DNA from: CAYGSN01 sp964352675
GTDB taxonomy: Bacteria; Pseudomonadota; Alphaproteobacteria; Micavibrionales; Micavibrionaceae
Direction: 5' to 3'
Assembly (NCBI GenBank): GCA_964352675.1
Contig: CAYGSN010000009.1
Coordinates: 11,240-75,239 of the forward strand
DNA: 64,000 nt
In this document: positions 52,679 to 59,553 of the stretch, piece by piece
Position numbering within the stretch: the first letter of the stretch is position 1
How the letters are laid out: every line of letters starts with the position of its first letter
Translations under genes and position numbers: made by a program
The notes under the pieces: generated by a model
Databases searched by the model: none
Told to the model about the DNA's origin: nothing
Seen by the model: only the letters and a program-made list of their open reading frames with translations

Positions 52679-52810
52679 ATGAATAAGAAAACAAAACAGG
52701 ATCTCCGCGCGGAAAAGCGCGCCGCCGCTCTGCGCGACAATCTGCGCAAGCGTAAAGCCCTGAAAAAAATCCAGGTCGGGAAAGAGAACAAGAGTAATGA
52801 AAAGGAGTAA
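52679..52810 (+). CDS. Small basic protein (43 aa)
   Basis: A 43-codon frame from ATG 52679: MNKKTKQDLRAEKRAAALRDNL, then a very Lys/Arg-rich rest ending KSNEKE. The frame stops at 52808-52810, four bases before the chosen dcd start, with AAAGGAG inside its end serving dcd. Small basic proteins with RxAALRxNLxxRK are common next to murA in alphaproteobacteria. Likely nucleic-acid or ribosome associated; unproven. Confidence 0.5.
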   Translation: MNKKTKQDLRAEKRAAALRDNLRKRKALKKIQVGKENKSNEKE

Positions 52811-52814
52811 ATGC

Positions 52815-53447
52815 GTGGATACTGTAAAATCAAAAGCAGAAAAGTCAGGCTATGACAGCCTTATTCAGGGTCTGAATACAGGCGGCGCCCTGCCCGGCAT
52901 CCTGCCCGATCATGAAATCCGCCGCCTGGCCGAAGAAGAAGGCATGATTGAGCCATTTGTCGAGGCGCAGCGCCGTGAGGGTAATATTTCCTACGGCCTG
53001 TCCTCTTACGGTTATGATGCGCGTTGTTCGGAAGATTTCAAAATCTTCACCAATGTAGACAACGCCATTGTTGATCCGAAGGATTTCTCAGCGCAAAGCT
53101 TTGTCGACCGCAAAACCGATGTCTGCATTATTCCTCCAAACAGCTTCGTGCTGACCCACACAGTGGAATATTTCAAAATCCCCGAAGACGTGCTGGTGAT
53201 TTGTTTGGGCAAATCCACCTATGCGCGCTGCGGGCTGATTGTGAATGTCACGCCGCTGGAGCCGGGCTGGGAAGGGCATGTCACGCTGGAAATTTCCAAC
53301 ACAACGCCGCTGCCGGCTAAAGTCTACGCCAATGAAGGCGTGGCGCAGTTCCTGTTCTTTAAAGGCTCCAGCCCCTGCGAGGTCAGCTATTCCAAGCGCA
53401 AGGGCAAATATATGGGCCAACGCGGCGTGACCTTGCCGAAGCTATAA
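52815..53447 (+). CDS. dcd: dCTP deaminase
   Basis: A 210-residue enzyme from GTG 52815, which has AAGGAG seven bases upstream. It makes dUTP from dCTP for thymidylate synthesis. The family core is complete: SYGLSSYGYDARCS, FVDRKTDVCIIPPNSF, CLGKSTYARCGLIVNVTPLEPGWEGHVTLEISN (catalytic Glu near the end of that block; quoted in parts) and the C-terminal GKYMGQRGVTLP. The first about 40 residues before PDHEIRRLAEEE exceed the usual length of the family, and no internal Met restores it, so the extension appears genuine. Co-oriented with the HTH-murA gene 40 bases later. Confidence 0.94.
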   Translation: MDTVKSKAEKSGYDSLIQGLNTGGALPGILPDHEIRRLAEEEGMIEPFVEAQRREGNISYGLSSYGYDARCSEDFKIFTNVDNAIVDPKDFSAQSFVDRKTDVCIIPPNSFVLTHTVEYFKIPEDVLVICLGKSTYARCGLIVNVTPLEPGWEGHVTLEISNTTPLPAKVYANEGVAQFLFFKGSSPCEVSYSKRKGKYMGQRGVTLPKL

Positions 53448-53452
53448 TTTGC

Positions 53453-53481
53453 TTGACCATCTACTAAATTTTTAGTAATTT
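53453..53481 (+). promoter_or_regulatory. Promoter of HTH-murA, with operator-like palindrome in the spacer
   Basis: TTGACC (53453-53458), 17-base spacer, TAATTT (53476-53481). The ATG (53488) follows the -10 after six bases with no Shine-Dalgarno sequence. The spacer contains the palindrome described separately. The -10 is a weak match. Confidence 0.5.
53462..53477. promoter_or_regulatory. Perfect 16-bp inverted repeat, candidate operator
   Basis: TACTAAA (53462-53468) and TTTAGTA (53471-53477) are exact reverse complements around a TT centre. The element sits between the -35 and -10 of the promoter directly before a gene whose product starts with a Cro/YdaS-like DNA-binding domain, an ideal place for a repressor to act. 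Binding is inferred, not shown. Confidence 0.5.
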
Positions 53482-53487
53482 CCCGCA

Positions 53488-54969
53488 ATGAGTGTCAAAG
53501 CCCTGCAAAAAGCGATCGATATTGCTGGCGGCCAATCGGCCCTGGGCCGCATGATTGGACGTGACCAAAAGGCGATTTGGGCCTGGATCAACACGACCCA
53601 GAAAGTCCCGGCCGAAGATGTCCTCAAAATCGAGGAAGCGATGCAGGGCAAGATCAGCCGCTATGATCTGCGCCCCGATGTTTACCCGCGCCCTAAGCCG
53701 CTCGATAAATTGAAAATCAAAGGCGGCAAGGCGCTCAACGGTGAAATCCCGATCAGCGGCGCGAAGAACTCAGCCCTGAAGCTGATGTGCGCGGCGCTGC
53801 TGAGCGAAGAGTCCCTACACCTTGAAAATTGCCCCAATGCCTTGCGCGATATCAACTCACAAACCGAATTGCTGGAACATCTCGGCTGCACGGTTGAGCG
53901 TGACGGCTCTCTCATGGCGATTAATGCCAAGAAGGTTGGCAGTGGCGACCAAACACCTGAAGCGCCCTATGACATCGTGCGCAAAATGCGCGGCTCGATC
54001 CTGGTGCTCGGCCCGCTTCTGGCGCGATTCCATGAGGCCCGTGTCTCCCTGCCCGGCGGCTGTGCGATCGGCACGCGCCCGGTCGATCTTCATATTGACG
54101 GGCTGAAAGAAATGGGCGCTGACATCACGCTGGAAGAAGGTTATATCAATGCCAAGGCACCGAAGGGGTTGAAAGGCGCGAAGATTCTGTTCCCCAAAGT
54201 CTCCGTCGGCGCGACGGAAAACCTGATGATGGCCGCCACACTGGCCGAAGGCACAACAGTTCTGAGCAATGCGGCGCGCGAGCCGGAAATCAACGATTTG
54301 GGCGAATGCCTGATCAAAATGGGCGCAAAAATCGAAGGGCTGGGGACCTCCACAATCACGATCGAAGGTGTAAAAAACTTAAGCGGAACGCGCCATGCCA
54401 TCGTGCCGGACCGCATTGAAACCGGAACATGGATGATCGCCGCAGCCCTAACCGGCGGCACACTTACCCTCAAAAATGCGCGGCTGGAGCATCTGAGCGC
54501 CCTGGTCAGTCTACTCGAAAAAGCCGGGGCCCACATCGAACAAATTGGCCAAGATATAATTATAAAACGAAACGGATCGAATCTTAAGTCTGTCGATATC
54601 ATGACTGAGCCCTATCCGGGATTTCCTACAGATCTGCAGGCCCAGTTCATGACCATGCTAACCTTATCCGAAGGTGCCGGCATGGTGACCGAAACCATCT
54701 TTGAAAACCGCTTCATGCATGTGCCGGAGCTGGCGCGCATGGGCGCAAATATCACCGTACAGGGCAATTCCGCCATCGTGCGCGGTGTGAAAAAACTCAA
54801 AGGCGCCGAGGTGATGGCCACCGATCTGCGCGCCTCCGTCGCGCTCGTTCTGGCCGGGCTGGTGGCCGAAGGCGAAACGACGGTGAACCGGATTTATCAT
54901 CTGGAACGCGGCTATGAGAATATCGTGGAAAAACTTTCCGCCTGCGGCGCAGAAATCCAAAAAATATAA
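53488..54969 (+). CDS. murA: MurA fused to an N-terminal YdaS/Cro-like HTH domain
   Basis: A 493-residue fusion. Residues 1-65 form a YdaS/Cro-type HTH (ALQKAIDIAGGQSALGRMIG, DQKAIWAWINTTQKVPAEDV, ending LRPDVYP). Residues 73-493 are a complete UDP-GlcNAc enolpyruvyl transferase, the first committed step of peptidoglycan synthesis: NGEIPISGAKNSALKLM (Lys93), the active-site loop PGGCAIGTRPVDLH (Cys192, equivalent to Cys115 of E. coli) and the closing GYENIVEKL. MurA is usually about 420 residues; the extra 70 are the HTH. There is no Met or RBS that would give a separate MurA start, and no frameshift. Confidence is high for MurA, good for the fusion. Confidence 0.93.
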   Translation: MSVKALQKAIDIAGGQSALGRMIGRDQKAIWAWINTTQKVPAEDVLKIEEAMQGKISRYDLRPDVYPRPKPLDKLKIKGGKALNGEIPISGAKNSALKLMCAALLSEESLHLENCPNALRDINSQTELLEHLGCTVERDGSLMAINAKKVGSGDQTPEAPYDIVRKMRGSILVLGPLLARFHEARVSLPGGCAIGTRPVDLHIDGLKEMGADITLEEGYINAKAPKGLKGAKILFPKVSVGATENLMMAATLAEGTTVLSNAAREPEINDLGECLIKMGAKIEGLGTSTITIEGVKNLSGTRHAIVPDRIETGTWMIAAALTGGTLTLKNARLEHLSALVSLLEKAGAHIEQIGQDIIIKRNGSNLKSVDIMTEPYPGFPTDLQAQFMTMLTLSEGAGMVTETIFENRFMHVPELARMGANITVQGNSAIVRGVKKLKGAEVMATDLRASVALVLAGLVAEGETTVNRIYHLERGYENIVEKLSACGAEIQKI

Positions 54970-54970
54970 T

Positions 54971-55000
54971 TTGCATCAAAAATTACCATAATGCTAAAAT
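54971..55000 (+). promoter_or_regulatory. Promoter for the 55010 gene
   Basis: TTGCAT (54971-54976), 18-base spacer, TAAAAT (54995-55000). The ATG is nine bases after the -10 with no Shine-Dalgarno sequence, another short-leader or leaderless case. The spacer and start region contain an imperfect repeat (TACCAT... and ATTGGTA). Confidence 0.45.
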
Positions 55001-55009
55001 ATTGGTATT

Positions 55010-56311
55010 ATGAACACTGGTGATCCAAAAGATTTAAGTAAGCGCCTAGGAGCGCTAAATACAAATATTATGTTTGCGACGTCTGACGATGGAAAGTACG
55101 AAACACCCGAGCATACGGCCTATGTTAAAAATGCATTCAACAATGAAAAGCAACAACTGCTCTCAAGTGGCCGTGAAGCCTTCATTTATCACCCTTACAT
55201 AGAAAAACACTTTTCCGCTGGCATACTAAGTCCGAGCACACTCAAAGAAATGGGGGATGCGGCAAGAATGCTAACTTATTTCAATGAGCTAGACCCATCA
55301 GAGGCACAAAACCCTGTTTTTCCAGGATTTGAGAGCACCACAGATAGGCCCGGAGAACATAAATTTCAACACCTTGATACAGACACGAGGAATACAGGAT
55401 CCCTTGAAGCAATATGGAGGTTTTCCAGAGATATTAACGATGCAGCAAGAGATCATTATCACTCTTTAAAAACTGATGAATATGCCTATCCCGCGCTTGA
55501 CCAGGTTACTGTTCCCGAAGGTTGGAATATCAATGAAAAGGATGGCCGTGTAAGTGATGGGGAGCTAAATGCAAAAGTTGATGAGGCCAGAGCCAAAATG
55601 GCAGATGGTGTAATTAACCCTCACCAGATGGCCGCGATATATCGTAATGGCGTTCTTGACGATGGATCTCAATTTTTTTCGTTATCTTCTCGCCTGGGCC
55701 TAGGAATACCCATCATTAGAGAGGCAGAAAACCAAGCGATTGATACATTTGGAATGGCAGAAGGTGATTTCTTTAAAGTCGATCAAGACTTAACAGACGA
55801 GGATTTTAGAAGCCTGGGATACAATGATCAGCAAATTGCCGCAGTAAAAGCGGGGTTTGATGGCACATTAGCGACATCATCTATTTCAAGTAAAATCATG
55901 GATGAAATAAACCCGATGGAAATGCTCGCCTATGCTCAGAGAATTGAGGACATTTTAAAAGAAGATTTGGATATCGACAACCCTGAAACAATACTGCCCG
56001 AAACTCTGCGAGAAATAACAAGCAATGATTTAAACAAAAAAGATGCTCAGCGTATTTCTGACGAGCTTAAGAATCTAAGTAAGTCTTTGGACGACCCTAA
56101 CTATCGGGCATGTCAGGAACGCGTAAGCGTTGAGCATCATCAAAAGTCTGGTGTAGAGTTGCTGGCGGAAGAACAATCAAAACACCTTCCGGAAATTGGC
56201 ACACCACCTCCCAATATAGTGGAGTCAAAAGCTGCCTCCCCACAAACGACAGAATCTGTTAATAAAGATATCCAAAATACACCGGTAGCCCCTGCAGGCC
56301 CCGGCCTCTAA
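55010..56311 (+). CDS. Hypothetical AT-rich protein (433 aa)
   Basis: No family recognised. A soluble, acidic 433-residue protein with no signal peptide or membrane helix, predicted mainly helical, ending in a Pro/Thr-rich tail (NTPVAPAGPGL). The interior has EYAYPALDQVTVPEGWNI and a run of acidic helices. It is AT-richer than the flanking murA and infA genes and has its own promoter. Composition, size and lack of homologues I can name suggest a lineage-specific or acquired gene. Confidence 0.6.
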   Translation: MNTGDPKDLSKRLGALNTNIMFATSDDGKYETPEHTAYVKNAFNNEKQQLLSSGREAFIYHPYIEKHFSAGILSPSTLKEMGDAARMLTYFNELDPSEAQNPVFPGFESTTDRPGEHKFQHLDTDTRNTGSLEAIWRFSRDINDAARDHYHSLKTDEYAYPALDQVTVPEGWNINEKDGRVSDGELNAKVDEARAKMADGVINPHQMAAIYRNGVLDDGSQFFSLSSRLGLGIPIIREAENQAIDTFGMAEGDFFKVDQDLTDEDFRSLGYNDQQIAAVKAGFDGTLATSSISSKIMDEINPMEMLAYAQRIEDILKEDLDIDNPETILPETLREITSNDLNKKDAQRISDELKNLSKSLDDPNYRACQERVSVEHHQKSGVELLAEEQSKHLPEIGTPPPNIVESKAASPQTTESVNKDIQNTPVAPAGPGL

Positions 56312-56470
56312 TAACAATTTTCTTCCTGCACTGGGTTTTTGTTGATCTCACCTCCACAGGCGCCAATCTCAAAACCAACGCCGATTTTACCAATGATTTC
56401 ATTGGGACATTTAAGACCAGCCCTAAAAAAGCTGCTTGATTTTCAGCCTTACCTTCCATATAACCCTTTC

Positions 56471-56689
56471 ATGGCAAAAGAAGAACTGATGGAATTTAAA
56501 GGGGTTGTAAGCGAAGTGCTCCCGAATGCAATGTTTCGGGTAACACTTGAGAACGATCACGTAATTTTGGCGCACACCGCCGGAAAAATGCGCAAAAACC
56601 GCATCCGAGTCCTGCAGGGAGATACCGTTGTTGTTGAGATGACCCCTTATGACCTGACCAAGGGCCGTATTATTTACCGTGAAAAATAA
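56471..56689 (+). CDS. infA: Translation initiation factor IF-1
   Basis: A 72-residue S1-like OB-fold protein: MAKEELMEFKGVVSEVLPNA then FRVTLENDHVILAHTAGKMRKNRIRV and GDTVVVEMTPYDLTKGRI, nearly identical to the family. It binds the ribosomal A-site with IF-2 and IF-3. The start at 56471 gives the standard length; the frame to 56339 is not used. Cluster infA-maf-rng follows. It overlaps maf by 11 bases. Confidence 0.97.
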   Translation: MAKEELMEFKGVVSEVLPNAMFRVTLENDHVILAHTAGKMRKNRIRVLQGDTVVVEMTPYDLTKGRIIYREK

Positions 56690-57266
56690 AGCGCTGATAC
56701 TTGCTTCCGCTTCCCCGCGCCGCGTACAGCTCCTCCGGCAAATCGGGATCACCCCGGACGAGATTATCCCTGCCGATATTGATGAAAGCGAGCGCCCCGG
56801 CGAATTACCAAAGGATGCGGCGCTGCGTCTGGCTGTAGAAAAGGCGCAGGCCGTTACCAAAAAACACCCCGGCACCTTCATCCTGGCCGCCGATACTGTT
56901 GTCGCCTGCGGCCGCCGGATCCTGCCCAAAACACAAACCTCCGAAGAGACGCGCAAATGCCTGGAGATGCTCTCCGGCCGCCGTCATCATGTCTATGGCG
57001 GGATTGCCCTTGCAACACCCACCGGTCAGATACTCACAAAACTCGCTGATACTGTTGTGCAACTGAAAAAATTAAGCGATCAGGAGATTGAAACTTATCT
57101 CAAAACCGCGGAGTGGAATGGTGTTGCCGGTGGCTACGCCATACAGGGTTATGCCGCATCTTTTATTAAATTCATCCGCGGTTCACATTCCAATGTGGTG
57201 GGTCTATCTCTTTATGATACAATGAAAATATTGAATGGCGCCGGATTTTTTAACGCGCCTGAATAA
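56679..57266 (+). CDS. maf: Maf-family nucleotide pyrophosphatase
   Basis: A 195-residue nucleoside triphosphate pyrophosphatase that removes non-canonical or excess nucleotides (dTTP/UTP-type in most members). It starts ALILASASPRRVQLL (key SASPRR), with AADTVVACGRRILPK (Asp about 73) and GVAGGYAIQGYAASFI. GTG 56679 is the likely start, overlapping infA by 11 bases. Family members are often next to infA and RNase G in this class. Confidence 0.9.
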   Translation: MKNKALILASASPRRVQLLRQIGITPDEIIPADIDESERPGELPKDAALRLAVEKAQAVTKKHPGTFILAADTVVACGRRILPKTQTSEETRKCLEMLSGRRHHVYGGIALATPTGQILTKLADTVVQLKKLSDQEIETYLKTAEWNGVAGGYAIQGYAASFIKFIRGSHSNVVGLSLYDTMKILNGAGFFNAPE

Positions 57267-57278
57267 AGGATAAACGCG

Positions 57279-58505
57279 TTGGACATTCTGATTGAAGAGA
57301 AAGATGGAAGTCTCTGGGCTGCGGCCCTGAAGGATGGCAGGCTCGAGGGGCTGGAAGTCGATCCGGCCTATGAAGAAGTGCGCTGGGGCTCCGTCTACTG
57401 GGCGAAGGTTAAAACCATCGATGCAGCTCTGGATGCCGTCTATGTCGACCTGGACGGCGAAAATACCGGAATTCTATATAATTCTGATGTGCGCCTTGAA
57501 AAAGATGGAAAAATAATCAAGGGCGGGGCGGAAGCTATCGGCAAGCAGTTCCAGCCCGGCGATATGGTTGCCGTTCAGGCCAAAACCGCCTATACACCCG
57601 GCCGTGATGATGGTTATCTGGCGCAGGAACGCAAAATCCCGCAGGTCAGCATGGATATCACCCTGCCCGGCCGCTACCTGATTTACTGTCCCACACTGGA
57701 TTGCAACCGCATTTCCATGCGCATCAGCGATAAAAAACTGCGCACCCAGATCCAGAAGATGATGGATGAAATGGCGGATATAGAGGGCTGCATCCTGCGC
57801 TCTGCCGCTGCCAACACGCAAACCGATATCCTGGTGCGCGAGGGCAAGATCCTGCATACCGCCTGGCAGCAAATGTCGGAGAACTTTGAAGGCGACAGCG
57901 CCCAACTCATCATGCTCGGCCCCGATGCCATCCAGCGCACACTCAGCGACCAGGCCGGACAATTGATTGATACGATCGAAATTGTAACTATGGAACATTA
58001 TAACTATGTGGAGGAATGGTGCTCCATTTTCGCGCCCGACCTCATTACAAAGATCGAGCCGATTGAGTTGGATGACGCCTCGGAAGATCTGGCCCTGTTT
58101 CACTATCGCGATATTATCGGACAGATTGAAAATCTGTTTGAATCCTATGCCTTCCTTACAACCGGCGGCAATATCATCATACAGAACACCGCGGCGCTAT
58201 GCGCTGTGGATGTCAACAAAAGCGGTGACAAACGCTCAAATCTCGCCTGTAACATCGATGCCGCACGCGAGGTGGCGCGCCAGCTCCGCCTGCGCAATAT
58301 TGGCGGTATTATCGTGATCGACTTCCTCGATTTCAAAGGCAAGACCGATGAAAAAGACGTCCTCGCCGCGCTGGAAAATGCCGTTTTGGACGATCCCTGC
58401 ACCGTCCAGATTCACGGCAAAACAAGGCTGGGGCTGGTCGAAATCACGCGCAAACGCCGCACGCCGCCGCTGGAAGCACGCCTGGATATAGAAGAATTGG
58501 GATAG
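57279..58505 (+). CDS. Ribonuclease E/G family protein
   Basis: A 408-residue RNase G-like endonuclease. It starts with TTG 57279, with AAAGGA eight bases upstream. An S1-like RNA-binding domain (about residues 35-130) is followed by the catalytic DNase I-like subdomain with the Asp pair in CAVDVNKSG and IVIDFLDFKG. It has no long C-terminal scaffold domain, so it is RNase G-like rather than RNase E. The next gene over, yacG, is not present; tRNA-Phe follows directly. Processes rRNA or mRNA. Substrate inferred from family. Confidence 0.88.
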   Translation: MDILIEEKDGSLWAAALKDGRLEGLEVDPAYEEVRWGSVYWAKVKTIDAALDAVYVDLDGENTGILYNSDVRLEKDGKIIKGGAEAIGKQFQPGDMVAVQAKTAYTPGRDDGYLAQERKIPQVSMDITLPGRYLIYCPTLDCNRISMRISDKKLRTQIQKMMDEMADIEGCILRSAAANTQTDILVREGKILHTAWQQMSENFEGDSAQLIMLGPDAIQRTLSDQAGQLIDTIEIVTMEHYNYVEEWCSIFAPDLITKIEPIELDDASEDLALFHYRDIIGQIENLFESYAFLTTGGNIIIQNTAALCAVDVNKSGDKRSNLACNIDAAREVARQLRLRNIGGIIVIDFLDFKGKTDEKDVLAALENAVLDDPCTVQIHGKTRLGLVEITRKRRTPPLEARLDIEELG

Positions 58506-58506
58506 A

Positions 58507-58581
58507 TGGTGCCCGGGGGCAGAATCGAACTGCCGACACAGGGATTTTCAGTCCCTTGCTCTACCCCTGAGCTACCCGGGC
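58507..58581 (-). tRNA. tRNA-Phe (GAA anticodon)
   Basis: A 75-base cloverleaf on the minus strand with encoded CCA: acceptor GCCCGGG/CCCGGGC, D-arm GCTC...GAGC, anticodon stem AGGGA/TCCCT with loop CTGAAAA (anticodon GAA) and T-arm GGCAG TTCGATT CTGCC. Immediately after the RNase G-like gene, as in many alphaproteobacteria. Confidence 0.95.
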
Positions 58582-58923
58582 AAACGGGCTTATAGATGAC
58601 AGAGGCCTACAAGCCATCGGTTATAAGAAAAACTTCTCCCAATGTCCAGCACGAACATGCGCAAAGGCACTTTTTCCCTATGTTGAGAGAATACCACCCG
58701 CAGGTTGTCTTTCTCAAAAATCTTAAGATATTTTTAGGGATATATGAGATATCCTGAATATATAAAATTTTACATAAATATAAAACGATTATTGGAAAAC
58801 TAAACTATAACGCCATAGCGGGTGGAGGCGGTCTGAAACATGTATCTTCTGGATTCAAAAACATTGGGTGACTCGCCATTATATTCGCGTATAATTTTTG
58901 GCGGGGAAAAGAAAGATAAAACC
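58582..58923. other. AT-rich intergenic region
   Basis: About 340 bases between tRNA-Phe and the cyclic-nucleotide-binding protein. It is AT-rich, especially 58710-58800, with a near-palindrome AAAATCTTAAGATATTTTT around 58717-58735. No ORF with a good ribosome-binding site and no RNA that I recognise. The upstream extension of the next gene's frame to 58840 is not favoured. Confidence 0.35.
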
Positions 58924-59313
58924 ATGACAAAACAGGAAGCGAAACTGTTCGAAAAGGGAGAGCGCATCATCACCAGGGGCGATGTAGCGGAATGCGCGTA
59001 TCTGATCTTAGAGGGAAAGGTCAATGTCTATCTGGAGAAGGACGAAAAGAAAGTCACTTTATCCGAATTGGGCGCCGGGGCGATTTTTGGGGAATCCGCC
59101 ATTTTCGAGGGCAAAACCTATTCCGCCAATGTTGATGCGGCCGAAGACACCAAACTCATGGTGATCACACCGGAAAACTTCCGCGAAAAAATCGATAAAT
59201 GCGACCCCATGTTGCGCGCGATCATCGCAATGCTGATGGACCGTCAGGACCGCACAAACCAGGCTCTTCTGCGCAGCGAAACGCGCGAGCTGGTCGAAGT
59301 GGCGATGGTATAG
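58924..59313 (+). CDS. Cyclic-nucleotide-binding domain protein
   Basis: A 129-residue single-domain protein from ATG 58924: a cNMP-binding beta-roll with GERIITRGDVAECAYLILEGKVNVY (about residues 10-34; quoted in part), GAGAIFGESAIFEG (phosphate-binding FGE loop) and LMVITPENFREKI. The family's Arg in the phosphate-binding cassette is not where I expect it (GESAIFEGKTYSANV: no GELALI..R..AA), so cyclic nucleotide binding may be lost or altered. No DNA-binding HTH or effector domain follows. Possible role as a small sensor or adaptor. Confidence 0.75.
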   Translation: MTKQEAKLFEKGERIITRGDVAECAYLILEGKVNVYLEKDEKKVTLSELGAGAIFGESAIFEGKTYSANVDAAEDTKLMVITPENFREKIDKCDPMLRAIIAMLMDRQDRTNQALLRSETRELVEVAMV

Positions 59314-59553
59314 CGCTCACGAGCATACCTCCATGATTCTATGAGAAAAATTACTAATATTAGGTGCGGTGCATAAAAAATAAAATTTTACGGAAATACT
59401 TACGAAGTTTTAACTCTTTACGTATTAATATGGAAGGGTATATCGCCAAAAGGCGTAAGCCCGTGTTGGGTGCACGGAGAAAATAAAACAGAATAATAAG
59501 TTAAAACAAATGTTTAACAGCCGATAACGGCAAATAAGGGGCGAGTGAATATC
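59314..59553 (+). other. Structured leader of the FecR-domain gene
   Basis: The about 240-base region before the 59554 start holds three small hairpins in a row: CGCC-AAAA-GGCG (59444-59455), CCGTG-TTGGGTG-CACGG (59461-59477) and GCCG-ATAA-CGGC (59520-59531), the last ending just before the ribosome-binding site. The upstream half is AT-rich. It looks like a structured 5' leader, but I match it to no riboswitch class. Confidence 0.4.

Noticed and set aside
59434..59531. c-di-GMP riboswitch in the FecR leader
   Set aside because: Hairpins are present but the class I core sequence and the tetraloop-receptor are absent.
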